Positions 25,043 to 33,325 of a DNA stretch of 64,000 nt are shown here, in pieces; position 1 is the stretch's first letter; every line of letters starts with the position of its first letter. The translations under genes were made by a program, and so were the position numbers. The notes below the pieces were generated by a model. It was not told where the DNA came from, did not search any database, and saw nothing but the letters and a program-made list of their open reading frames with translations. The stretch is taken from NCBI GenBank assembly GCA_963931055.1, contig OZ006987.1, forward strand, positions 558,001 to 622,000. Reading direction: 5' to 3'. The DNA comes from Coprenecus sp949297365 (lineage in GTDB: Bacteria > Bacteroidota > Bacteroidia > Bacteroidales > UBA932).

Positions 25043-25432
25043 ATGATAGACAGAATCAAGGAACTTAAAAAGATGTACAGGGAGGCGAAGACAGAAAAGG
25101 ACTTCGCGGACATCGACCGGCAAATGGATGCCCTGTTCGCAGAAAATGAGGAGGAGGCCGGAAAAGCCCTGCTCGGAGATCTTAGGGAGACCGTGGCCGA
25201 GGCTGAGGAGGAATCCGTGAGAAGCAAGATATCCGGGATACTGCCAGCCATATCGGTTTCCTATATCGCCAGGACATATTTCCACAAGTCTCCGGCATGG
25301 TTCAACCAGCGGCTGAACGGAAACATTGTCAACGGGAAAAAGGCCCGGTTCTCCGAGGAGGAACTGAAGACTCTCTCAGGAGCCCTGCAGGAGATATCAG
25401 AACAACTTAAAGCGGTTTCGTTTGTTTTTTGA
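25043..25432 (+). CDS. DUF5053 domain protein
   Basis: A 129-residue soluble protein that I place in DUF5053, a Bacteroidota family of unknown function. The first 75 residues are coiled-coil-like (DRIKELKKMYREAKTEKDFA, MDALFAENEEEAGKALLGDL). The second half contains AISVSYIARTYFHKSPAWFN and RLNGNIVNGKKARFSEEE, which reads as a helix-turn-helix-like DNA-binding module. It is bounded by terminators on both sides, so it is a single-gene unit. Its place beside an integrase fits an accessory or regulatory role on mobile DNA. Confidence 0.7.
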   Translation: MIDRIKELKKMYREAKTEKDFADIDRQMDALFAENEEEAGKALLGDLRETVAEAEEESVRSKISGILPAISVSYIARTYFHKSPAWFNQRLNGNIVNGKKARFSEEELKTLSGALQEISEQLKAVSFVF

Positions 25433-25455
25433 CAGAATCACTCTGAACCGACTCG

Positions 25456-25485
25456 CCCCGGACCATCGTGCCCGGGGTTTTTGTT
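25456..25485. terminator. Terminator shared by DUF5053 and the convergent fragment
   Basis: CCCCGG (25456-25461) pairs with CCGGGG (25472-25477) and is followed by TTTTTGTTT on the plus strand. The stop codon of the minus-strand fragment begins within its tail. Confidence 0.75.
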
Positions 25486-25652
25486 TAGAATCTGATGAAA
25501 TTCCAGCTTATGCCGACACCGATATAGGGAAAAGCCTTGACCTGGCCGTTGGAGAGTCCCATGCCGTAGCCGGCCTGAATGCCGATGCCCCATCTCCTGA
25601 CAGGCTCTCTTGACACCGTGCTGCTGTTGATTTTGTAAATAATAATGACTAT
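25485..25652 (-). pseudogene. C-terminal remnant of a DUF6808-like exported/phage-associated protein
   Basis: The minus strand reads IVIIIYKINSSTVSREPVRR, then WGIGIQAGYGMGLSNGQ and FPYIGVGISWNFIRF to a stop at 25485. The ending, a Gly-rich porin-like strand pair followed by SWNFIRF, matches the C-terminus of small Bacteroidota proteins I associate with DUF6808. No start codon or signal peptide precedes it; upstream sequence turns into a promoter-like box (TATCTTTG), so the N-terminus is gone. It is most likely debris from an earlier insertion. Confidence 0.5.
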
Positions 25653-25669
25653 CCGCAAAGATACCCATG

Positions 25670-26265
25670 ATTGGCGCGGGCCCTATCGCCGCCTAAGACA
25701 AGCACGGGCCAGATTGCTATTTTTAAGGCACCTATGCCTGTCGCTGCCCTCCGCAGCATTCCGCACAGTGGTGAGAGTAACCCATGAAGCACCGTCCGAT
25801 TCATTAAGACTCTGATTCCCAAACATATCTATATGGTGCGGATGCCCTATGGCCTGAAAAAACAGACCATGCCGCAACTACCATATTCAATAGTCGCTGA
25901 TTGACAGCCGGTTATGATTGACGCCGGTGCCTTATGGTTGAGAGCCGCCGGATGCCTGCGGTCGATGGTCAGGGCGCAATCCCGCCGACGCAACATACTG
26001 CTCCCGGTATCCAGCAGCCATAAACGACCGCCCGTCCCATCTCTCAGCCCCATTCCTCGGTCCAATTCTCTCGGCATCCTCACGTTGCTTTTTAGTTGTA
26101 TCGCAAGCACCTGATTAAGCGGGCATTGCATTTTGCGTAAAAGTTAAGTGACGGCAAAAAGGCACATTCTGAGAGGAATCCGTCCCACTTAAAATATCGG
26201 CTGATGGATAAAGTGTTTATATCCAAGCGTATGCAATTCAACTAAAAAGCAACATGAAGGCTGTA
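25670..26265. other. Gene-free stretch in the island's right flank
   Basis: About 600 bases between the DUF6808-like remnant and the second promoter-hairpin element. Short frames exist in several phases but none shows a start, composition or pattern typical of a gene. It probably represents decayed mobile DNA at the right boundary of the accessory region. Confidence 0.4.
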
Positions 26266-26267
26266 GT

Positions 26268-26338
26268 GGTATCTTTGCGGATTTAAGATTTACTGTGCAA
26301 ATTAAGGCGGGCATCTATCCCTAAATGGATGCCTGCTT
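26268..26338 (+). ncRNA. Promoter-hairpin element, copy 2
   Basis: TATCTTTG (26270-26277) is followed 27 bases later by the stem AGGCGGGCATC (26305-26315) with GATGCCTGCTT (26328-26338), loop TATCCCTAAATG and TTTA. Loop and inner stem are identical to copy 1 at 21741. The same hairpin also lies 5 bases past the stop codon of the minus-strand lipoprotein gene and may end that transcript. Confidence 0.5.
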
Positions 26339-26342
26339 TATT

Positions 26343-28991
26343 CTATCTTACAGTCAACGGCACTGAAACCGGATATCCGGGAGAGAGTGTCCCGGATGAC
26401 ACCTGTACAGGTCCCTGCAAACCGAATTCAGGAGCAGCAGCATAATCCGAGATCCTGGTCATGGTTATATTCCCGGCAGGATACTTTAATCTACTTATAT
26501 AAAAAGTATAGGTACTGCTTTCGTATTGATATATTCCACAAGACAAGACAGTATACTCGACATCATCTGAATCCAGCAGAATCTGAGGAGTACCTTCTGC
26601 ATACCCGTTTCCATCATTTTGAAAAACATATACGGGCATGCCGCCTGCGGTATACAAGGAAACTCCATCTGAGTTCACTGAAATAGTGAGCCAAACATAT
26701 TCTACTCCGTCCAATGAGATTATGAATCCATCAATCAATGACAGACTGCCGTCATCGTTCGGCCGACACATGGCAACTTCCCAATCCTGCGCATCCACTC
26801 CCCAGCCATACATCTGCAAATAGCCGTCCGAGCCCTCCGTGATGGTAACATCGTAAGTCATTACTTCATCTCGCAAAACAGGTTCGTAAACTCCGCTTCC
26901 AATATCTTCCCAACATAATGTCTGGGAAGACTCGACTCTCCATGTGCCAATCCATGAAAATTCTCCCGGTGTAGTCAGGACTTCCTCGTAAGCATGGGTA
27001 TCGAAGAACCGCGGTTCATCTCCTATGAACACACAGCCGGCAGCCGCTAATACGTAACTGGTCCCAGGCTCTGCTTCCACATGAGTATATATTCCCATCT
27101 CCTCCTTAAATGTCGGGCACTGCATAATAAAATCATGCAAAGTCATACCGGCCATATCGGCCTGCTGTTCAAAATACACCGACAAGTCATTGCCGCAAGC
27201 CTCCCATGCATTTGTTTCCAGCAGCATATACACGTATGAGACACGGTCCGGATAAGGATATAAATCCACAATTATGCTCCGGCTGCTTTCCACTATAGCA
27301 TCCATGTCAAACTCGACATCCTGCAGCACATACGGAGCCAGTTCCGGAATCTCCATATAAGCATCCTCACTGCCTTCCGGCACTATCACTATCATGCTCA
27401 TATCGCCAAAGGCATCCGCATCCACCTGAGGAGGAACCTGGGCCTCAAACACCAATATCATATTGCCGCAACTATTGAAAGCATACGGAGCGATCCGTTC
27501 AATATTCTCCGGGATAAGAATCCTTGAAGGAGTCCAGCAGTTCACGAATGTGCCCTCGCCTATCTCCGTCAAGGAAGTAAAATAACGCAGTTCCTCAAAT
27601 ACAGTGAAACCATTCGTGAATTGGGGAAGACGGGTGCACTGCTCTGCCTCCTCATAGGATATCTCACCGTCACCGTTGATGTCTATCAGAGGATCCTGTG
27701 ACTGAACCAGAGTGTTTTTCACTTCGGGATCCGCAAACTGGATAACGGTATTGTAATTCTCGGCACTCTGCTGCACGATATACAGCGACTCAACGATTTG
27801 CTCTTCATACACAATATCTATGCAAGCCTCGCGGAGAGGACCGGAAAGATACTCGTCCACTTGAAAATAGAGATAGTCATATCTCAACGCTCTGGTCTGG
27901 GGAATATAGTAAACCCAGTCCGAACCTTGTGAGACATAGACTTCGTAGGACGGATAATTGGTCAACAACTCAAATTCAATGATATTTGAGCTGCCGTCCT
28001 GAATATAGGCTGTATTGGATACGGCTTCAAGCATGCCTTCTTCAAAAGTCAGTGTTCTGGCGGCAACCTGCCCCATACTGTTATTGGCCAGTACGAGCAC
28101 TTTCCCAAAACCGCCGGTCACCGGTGCCGTCACATAGACATATCCGCTGCACGATGTCTCCTGCCATACCTCCGCCTGCCAGTCTCCCTGAGCTATACAG
28201 TACACGAAGACATCATCACCGCCTCCGTATACCTCATAATAAATCCCCACTGTCTGGCCCGGCATACAAACTATATCCTGCTCTGCAGAAAAGACTATTT
28301 CAAAAGGCTGAATCTTCGGTTTCTCGATATAAGAACCGTCATTCAGGATGAAATAAACACAATCGTCATACTGCTGTACATCCGAGAATATACATCCGGA
28401 AGACGAGCCTCCTTCACCTGTGCCGGCCGGTCCTAGTTCTATCCACGACAAACCATTATTGTAAGAGACATACCACATACCGTTCTCTATCTTCAACTGA
28501 GGCGTTACTCCGTCCTGGCCTGCCTGACCAATCCCGCCATCCTGACCGTCCTTGCCCTGAGCAGGCACCTTGTTGCCGGACTCATCCAGAAGCCATGCTC
28601 CGTCTAAAGTCCAGTAATATATTCCATCCACATCCTTCTTGACTCCGATCTGCGGCACTTCTCCGGAACCGCCGGACACACCATTATCTCCGTCAGTACC
28701 ATTGTAAATCGTTATCGGACTGTTTTTGGAGAATGTGATAGTATAGCCGACTATCTCTCCCCCTTCCTCAATCGGTATCACCGCCGTAATGTAATCATTC
28801 TCCGAAAGAACATCCATAAGTGCCTTGAGGGATGTTATATCCGTATTCATCTTTTTGCACAGTTCCTCAAGGGCCTCTATCCTATCCTCCAGACTGTCCA
28901 GGCGGTCATTTACCTGATCAAGATCAGCAGCACAGCCGACTGCAGCAATGACAATACAAATCGACAAAAATAGAATCCTGAAAGTTCTCAT
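26343..28991 (-). CDS. PL29/DUF4988-type N-terminal surface lipoprotein with leucine-rich-repeat part
   Basis: An 882-residue lipoprotein: signal peptide with lipobox AVGC (residues 17-20), a short coiled coil (NDRLDSLEDRIEALEEL), then the DUF4988/PL29-type N-terminal module with collagen-like PITIYNGTDGDNG and GKDGQDGGIGQAGQDG runs (about 85-200). BACON-like sandwich repeats follow, then a BspA-type leucine-rich segment near 480-550 (LTEIGEGTFVNC, IERIAPYAFNSCG) and a C-terminal part of uncertain fold. Such proteins are usually displayed on the outer membrane of gut Bacteroidales and bind glycans or host molecules. No catalytic site is recognised. A promoter-like TACTTTTG lies on the minus strand at 29107-29114. 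Confidence 0.75.
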   Translation of the reverse strand: MRTFRILFLSICIVIAAVGCAADLDQVNDRLDSLEDRIEALEELCKKMNTDITSLKALMDVLSENDYITAVIPIEEGGEIVGYTITFSKNSPITIYNGTDGDNGVSGGSGEVPQIGVKKDVDGIYYWTLDGAWLLDESGNKVPAQGKDGQDGGIGQAGQDGVTPQLKIENGMWYVSYNNGLSWIELGPAGTGEGGSSSGCIFSDVQQYDDCVYFILNDGSYIEKPKIQPFEIVFSAEQDIVCMPGQTVGIYYEVYGGGDDVFVYCIAQGDWQAEVWQETSCSGYVYVTAPVTGGFGKVLVLANNSMGQVAARTLTFEEGMLEAVSNTAYIQDGSSNIIEFELLTNYPSYEVYVSQGSDWVYYIPQTRALRYDYLYFQVDEYLSGPLREACIDIVYEEQIVESLYIVQQSAENYNTVIQFADPEVKNTLVQSQDPLIDINGDGEISYEEAEQCTRLPQFTNGFTVFEELRYFTSLTEIGEGTFVNCWTPSRILIPENIERIAPYAFNSCGNMILVFEAQVPPQVDADAFGDMSMIVIVPEGSEDAYMEIPELAPYVLQDVEFDMDAIVESSRSIIVDLYPYPDRVSYVYMLLETNAWEACGNDLSVYFEQQADMAGMTLHDFIMQCPTFKEEMGIYTHVEAEPGTSYVLAAAGCVFIGDEPRFFDTHAYEEVLTTPGEFSWIGTWRVESSQTLCWEDIGSGVYEPVLRDEVMTYDVTITEGSDGYLQMYGWGVDAQDWEVAMCRPNDDGSLSLIDGFIISLDGVEYVWLTISVNSDGVSLYTAGGMPVYVFQNDGNGYAEGTPQILLDSDDVEYTVLSCGIYQYESSTYTFYISRLKYPAGNITMTRISDYAAAPEFGLQGPVQVSSGTLSPGYPVSVPLTVR

Positions 28992-29214
28992 AGTTTGTTT
29001 ACATGTTTAAGCCGGGAGACTCCAGCCCGGTCCGTTAATCTCTTAAAAGTGCGGAGTCTTTCCATCCGGCACGGCCGCGCTTGATGAAAACACTTTTTCT
29101 CTTGCGCAAAAGTACAAATTTTTCTTCTTTTTGAGTTATTCTGTCTAATTTTGCAATATAACTGTCACAAATCCAGAATTGACACACTTATTTTAACTTT
29201 TTAATATTTGCGTT

Positions 29215-29748
29215 ATGAAAAACTACATCATTCTTATTGCTGCGGCACTGACATCAGCCGCATTTCTGACTTCCTGCACAAAAGAACAGTCAACACTTAC
29301 ACTTGACAAGATTGACGGCTCTGCGACCGTAACCGGAACATTTACATATGACGCAGGAGCCACCCGCTCTGCAGGATCTGACGGCACGGAAGTCATTATC
29401 GACTCTCATTTCGTTCCTGCCGCAAATCAGCAGGTCTTTGTAACTGTCCAGAATTCTGAATATATCTCAGGACAGAGTGGCACCTCCGGTTATCAGACAT
29501 TCTCCGGAACAACCGATCAGGACGGCAATTTCAGCATCACAGTTCCTGTCGGATACACCACTATAAGCGCGACAGTCAGTGCTCCGTCATTCATAGCCAG
29601 CAAGACCGTGAATGTCAACGGTGAACTCATAGCCGTGCCCAATGCCTTGTATAACAGCAATACGGTTCACCTCACTCTGGCCAACCACTACATCTACCAG
29701 GCCAATCTTCAAGCTACCAGTACAACAGAACCTTCCAACAATTTTTAA
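29215..29748 (+). CDS. Small lipoprotein with Ig-like/carboxypeptidase-like fold
   Basis: A 177-residue lipoprotein. The signal peptide ends in lipobox LTSC (residues 18-21). The mature part is Ser/Thr-rich and predicted all-beta: FTYDAGATRSAGS, VFVTVQNSEYISG, TTDQDGNFSITVPVG and TISATVSAPSF. The TTDQDGNFSITVP stretch resembles carboxypeptidase-regulatory-like sandwiches. It is separated by only 10 bases from an outer-membrane barrel protein on the same strand, so it may be a surface accessory to it. Function unknown. Confidence 0.7.
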   Translation: MKNYIILIAAALTSAAFLTSCTKEQSTLTLDKIDGSATVTGTFTYDAGATRSAGSDGTEVIIDSHFVPAANQQVFVTVQNSEYISGQSGTSGYQTFSGTTDQDGNFSITVPVGYTTISATVSAPSFIASKTVNVNGELIAVPNALYNSNTVHLTLANHYIYQANLQATSTTEPSNNF

Positions 29749-29758
29749 ACAGTAAGCC

Positions 29759-30652
29759 ATGAAACGAATATATACACCGATTCTATTGCTTCTGATTGCC
29801 GCATTTACAGCGACAGCACAAGAAGACGGACTGCAGCAAAAGCAGTATACTCCAGAAGCCGGGGATTTCGGCATAACCGTAAGTGCGAACCCTCTCGTAA
29901 ATTTTCTCGGCAACATGTTCAACGGCTCCGCCTCAAACAATATCGGAGATATCGGAGGAGAGCCTTATAATCCCGGACTGAATACGCTGCAACCCACAGT
30001 ATCTTTCGCCGGAAGATATTTCATATCCGACAATTTCGCTCTCAGGATGAATATCGGCTGGATGTACAGCCATGACAAGAACAACTTCTATGCTCCTGAC
30101 GATGCCGCACGCGCCGCAGACCCTCTGTCCAATGCAGATGTCATTGACTCGCACATTCAGAACACTGGCGGCGGCAGTTTTATGATCGGTGCAGAATACA
30201 GAGTTGGAGAAGGCAGAGTTCAGGGAGTATTCGGAGGCGGTCTTCTGTATGCATTCAACAGATATAAATCCAAATATTCTTACGGCAATGCCATCACCGA
30301 CATCAATCAGCAGCCAAGCACGGGTATCAATAACTCAACGGCCCCCGCTGTTCCCGGTTTCAGTTACCAGCGCTATCTCAGCACATTCAACACAGCTCCC
30401 ACACATTATTTCGGACTGATGGGATATGTCGGAATAGAATGGTTCTTCGCACCGAAGATTTCAATCGGAGCCGAGGTTAATCTCACAGCTGCATTCAACT
30501 GGACCAAAGGAACATACTATACAGCTGAAGGTTTCAATACCCTGTCCGGAGAAGTTGAGGAATGGACTGAGTTGCTGACCCCGACTTCCAGCGGATTTGA
30601 CTTCGGGACCAAGAATATAGGTGCAAACCTTTCATTCAACTTCTATTTTTAA
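29759..30652 (+). CDS. Outer-membrane beta-barrel protein
   Basis: A 297-residue protein with signal peptide (MKRIYTPILLLLIAAFTATA, cleavage before QEDG) and alternating amphipathic strands typical of small barrels: PTVSFAGRYFISDNFALRMN, GSFMIGAEYRVGEGRVQ and HYFGLMGYVGIEWFFAPKIS. It ends LSFNFYF, a terminal aromatic barrel signature. Asn/Ser/Gly-rich loops resemble surface-exposed segments. It is co-transcribed with the preceding lipoprotein, and a strong terminator follows. A porin or OmpA-barrel-like role is likely, ligand unknown. Confidence 0.8.
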   Translation: MKRIYTPILLLLIAAFTATAQEDGLQQKQYTPEAGDFGITVSANPLVNFLGNMFNGSASNNIGDIGGEPYNPGLNTLQPTVSFAGRYFISDNFALRMNIGWMYSHDKNNFYAPDDAARAADPLSNADVIDSHIQNTGGGSFMIGAEYRVGEGRVQGVFGGGLLYAFNRYKSKYSYGNAITDINQQPSTGINNSTAPAVPGFSYQRYLSTFNTAPTHYFGLMGYVGIEWFFAPKISIGAEVNLTAAFNWTKGTYYTAEGFNTLSGEVEEWTELLTPTSSGFDFGTKNIGANLSFNFYF

Positions 30653-30684
30653 AAGACAATATTCGACATTCACATAAAGAGAGT

Positions 30685-30720
30685 GGCCCAAAAGGAGAAA
30701 TTACCCTTTTGGGCCGCCTC
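30685..30720 (+). terminator. Strong terminator after the barrel gene
   Basis: GGCCCAAAAGG (30685-30695) pairs exactly with CCTTTTGGGCC (30705-30715), extended by flanking AGAG/CTCT-type pairs, followed by T-rich sequence. It precedes the GH20 start by 18 bases. Confidence 0.85.
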
Positions 30721-30732
30721 TTAATTTTTTCT

Positions 30733-32712
30733 ATGAAAAAGACTACCGCCATCCTCTTATTGATACTGACAAATGTATGTGTGTCCGCTGACAACTTTCC
30801 TGCCACAAAGCCGTTTGTGGTGCCGGAACTGAAATCATGGAGCGCGGGAGAAGGAACGTTCGTACCGGGCGAGGAACTGCGGGTGGCGGTGCCGTCCGGG
30901 GACGCGGAGCTGCTGCGGGTCGCCGGGATGCTGGCCGCGGACTGGGAGACCCTGCTGGGATACAGTCCCGAGGTCGTCTCCGGTAAAGGAAGCAGGGGCG
31001 ACATCATCCTGGAAGTAAAGAAGGACAGGAGCCTGGACAAAGCCAGCGGGGGAAGCGACGAGGCCTATTCGCTGGATATATCGGACAGGGTAAGAATCTC
31101 AGGCCCGGCGGTGAAAGGCGTGTACTGGGGTACTCAGACCCTGCTGCAGATGGCCGACGGCAGTGCGGACGGGAGTCTGCCCCGGGGACGGATAGAGGAC
31201 TGGCCGGATTACGGGATACGTGAATTCATGATGGACTGCGGCCGCAAGTATATCCCGATGAGCTATCTGCGCAAGCTCTCGCGCATCATGGCCTACTACA
31301 AGATGAACACCCTTCAGATACACCTCAACGACAACGGCTTCAAGCAGTATTTCGGAGGGGACTGGGACCGCACCTACGCAGCCTTCAGGCTAGAGTGCGA
31401 TACTTATCCGGGACTGACGGCCCGGGACGGCCACTACACCAAGGCTGAATTCATCGACTTTCAGGAAGAGTCGGCGGATATGTTCGTGGAGATCATCCCG
31501 GAGATAGACGTGCCGGCACACTCCCTGGCCCTCACCCGCTATATGCCGGAGATAGGCTCTTTGGAGTACGGCATGGACCATCTGGACCTGTTCAAGCCCG
31601 AGACCTACGGGTTCGTGGATGCCCTCTTCAAGGAATACCTTGAGGGAGACAGGCCTGTCTTCCGAGGTCCGAGAGTACATATCGGCACGGATGAATACTT
31701 CAACAAGGACCAGGAGGTCGTGGAGCAGTTCCGTCATTTCACCGACCACTACATCCGCCTCGTCGAGAGCTACGGCAAGCAGGCCGTGGTCTGGGGTGCC
31801 CTCACCCATGCTGACGGAGAGACCCCGGTCAAGTCCGAGGGTGTGCTCATGAACGCCTGGTACAACGGCTACGCCGATCCAGTGCAGATGGCCAAGGACG
31901 GCTACAGACTTATCTCCATACCTGACGGGCTGGTCTACATCGTCCCGGCCGCCGGCTATTATTACGACTATCTCAATGAGGAATATCTCTACGACAACTG
32001 GACTCCAGCCCACGTAGGTGATGCCGTCTTTCCCGAAAAAGATCCGGCCATAGCGGGCGGTATGTTCGCGGTATGGAACGACCACGCCGGCAACGGCATC
32101 TCGGTCAAGGACATCCACTACAGACTCTTTCCAGCCATGCAGACCCTCGCGGTCAAGATGTGGACAGGGGCGGAGACCTCGCTGCCTTACGCGCAGTTTG
32201 ACTCCGCCAGAGGACGGGTAAGAGAGGCTCCCGGCATCAATTTCGCCGGGCGCATAGGCTTTGAGCCCGGATGCGTCCTGCAGGCCGATACGGTAAGTCC
32301 AGGCTCGCGTCTGCCCTATCCCGAGATAGGCTATGACTACACCGTAAGCTTCACCGTAGATGGCCGCACGGAAGAGCCGGGTACAGAACTTTTCCGCTCT
32401 GACGATGCAGTGTTCTATCTGAGCGACCCTATATCAGGCATGATGGGATTTGCCAGGGACGGCTACCTCAACACTTTCCGCTACAGCATACAGGATGGAG
32501 ACAGGCTGGATGTGGTCATAAAAGGAGACAGCTGCTCCACCACCCTTATCATCAACGGCCGCGTCATCGACCGCCTCGAAACCGAAAAGCGCTGGCACAA
32601 CGAAGGCAAGAGCGTGATGTACTACGTTCCCACCCTCGTCTTTCCCCTGCAGCAGGCCGGAGACTTCCGGAGCCACATCACGAATCTGAAAGTCTACAAC
32701 CACTATAACTAA
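30733..32712 (+). CDS. GH20 beta-N-acetylhexosaminidase
   Basis: A 659-residue exported glycosidase. Signal peptide (MKKTTAILLLILTNVCVSA); an N-terminal GH20b-like domain (about 30-150) ending GVYWGTQTLLQM; then the TIM barrel, where GIREFMMDCGRKY and MNTLQIHLNDN are family blocks and HIGTDEYF carries the catalytic Asp-Glu pair (near residue 318). A C-terminal LamG/concanavalin-like sandwich spans about 500-655. GH20 enzymes release terminal GlcNAc or GalNAc from mucin glycans, glycoproteins or chitin fragments by a substrate-assisted mechanism. No SusCD pair is adjacent, so it is not part of a classical polysaccharide locus. The in-frame codons upstream lie in the terminator, so the ATG at 30733 is right. 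Confidence 0.92.
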   Translation: MKKTTAILLLILTNVCVSADNFPATKPFVVPELKSWSAGEGTFVPGEELRVAVPSGDAELLRVAGMLAADWETLLGYSPEVVSGKGSRGDIILEVKKDRSLDKASGGSDEAYSLDISDRVRISGPAVKGVYWGTQTLLQMADGSADGSLPRGRIEDWPDYGIREFMMDCGRKYIPMSYLRKLSRIMAYYKMNTLQIHLNDNGFKQYFGGDWDRTYAAFRLECDTYPGLTARDGHYTKAEFIDFQEESADMFVEIIPEIDVPAHSLALTRYMPEIGSLEYGMDHLDLFKPETYGFVDALFKEYLEGDRPVFRGPRVHIGTDEYFNKDQEVVEQFRHFTDHYIRLVESYGKQAVVWGALTHADGETPVKSEGVLMNAWYNGYADPVQMAKDGYRLISIPDGLVYIVPAAGYYYDYLNEEYLYDNWTPAHVGDAVFPEKDPAIAGGMFAVWNDHAGNGISVKDIHYRLFPAMQTLAVKMWTGAETSLPYAQFDSARGRVREAPGINFAGRIGFEPGCVLQADTVSPGSRLPYPEIGYDYTVSFTVDGRTEEPGTELFRSDDAVFYLSDPISGMMGFARDGYLNTFRYSIQDGDRLDVVIKGDSCSTTLIINGRVIDRLETEKRWHNEGKSVMYYVPTLVFPLQQAGDFRSHITNLKVYNHYN

Positions 32713-32733
32713 CTAACCACCTTATACCATGCC

Positions 32734-32827
32734 GTATAAAGTATTACCCTCTGAAGGCGTTGGCTCCCGAAAAGGGAGAGGACCCACCGTAAGGTGGGGA
32801 GGACCTTCAGAGGGTAATACTTTATAC
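32734..32827. repeat. Cloverleaf inverted repeat (24-bp outer stem, two inner hairpins)
   Basis: Perfect complements at 32734-32757 and 32804-32827 (24 bp; the outer part reads GTATAAAGTATTACCC) enclose two further hairpins, CTCCC GAAAA GGGAG (32764-32778) and CCCACC GTAA GGTGGG (32783-32798). It lies between the convergent GH20 and ribH genes and could end both transcripts, but the size and symmetry exceed a normal terminator and suggest a repeat family element. Confidence 0.7.
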
Positions 32828-32848
32828 AGCTAAAACCGATCTGTTCCG

Positions 32849-33310
32849 TTAGAACTGACGGCCGAGGTTGACCATCTCGATGGCGGTGGTCATGGCATCG
32901 AAGCCCTTGTTGCCGGCCTTGGTGCCCGCACGCTCCACGGCCTGCTCGATGGAGTCCGTGGTGAGAACGCCGAATATCACCGGCACATCGCACTCGAGCC
33001 CGACATGGGCTATGCCCTTTGTAGCCTCGTTTGCAACCATGTCAAAGTGAGGTGTGGCTCCGCGGATCACGGCTCCGAGACATACGATGGCATCGTACTT
33101 GCCCGAGCGGGCCATCTTCTTGGCCACGAACGGTATCTCGAACGCACCCGGCACCCAGGCCACATCCAGATTGTCTCCGTTCCCGCCGTGACGCAGAAAG
33201 GAGTCCTCGGCCCCGCCGAGAAGCTTGGAGGTGATGAATTCATTGAAACGGGCCGCTACTATGCCTATTCTCTGGCCGGCGGCCGACAGATTGCCTTCTA
33301 TTACTTTCAT
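32849..33310 (-). CDS. ribH: 6,7-dimethyl-8-ribityllumazine synthase
   Basis: A 153-residue lumazine synthase, normal length. Key segments are ARFNEFITSKLLGGA, PGAFEIPFVAKKM, GAVIRGATPHFDMV (with the catalytic His near residue 87) and PVIFGVLTTDS. It condenses 3,4-dihydroxy-2-butanone 4-phosphate with the ribitylaminouracil product of RibD, the penultimate step of riboflavin synthesis; family members form icosahedral or pentameric shells in the cytosol. It is the last gene of the rib operon, 15 bases after ribBA. Confidence 0.98.
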   Translation of the reverse strand: MKVIEGNLSAAGQRIGIVAARFNEFITSKLLGGAEDSFLRHGGNGDNLDVAWVPGAFEIPFVAKKMARSGKYDAIVCLGAVIRGATPHFDMVANEATKGIAHVGLECDVPVIFGVLTTDSIEQAVERAGTKAGNKGFDAMTTAIEMVNLGRQF

Positions 33311-33325
33311 ATCGCGTGTTTTTAA

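Noticed and set aside
32734..32827. Invertible promoter (phase-variation switch)
   Set aside because: The two arms are only 46 bases apart, no promoter box lies between them and no invertase gene is adjacent; the inner hairpins fit a structural element better.
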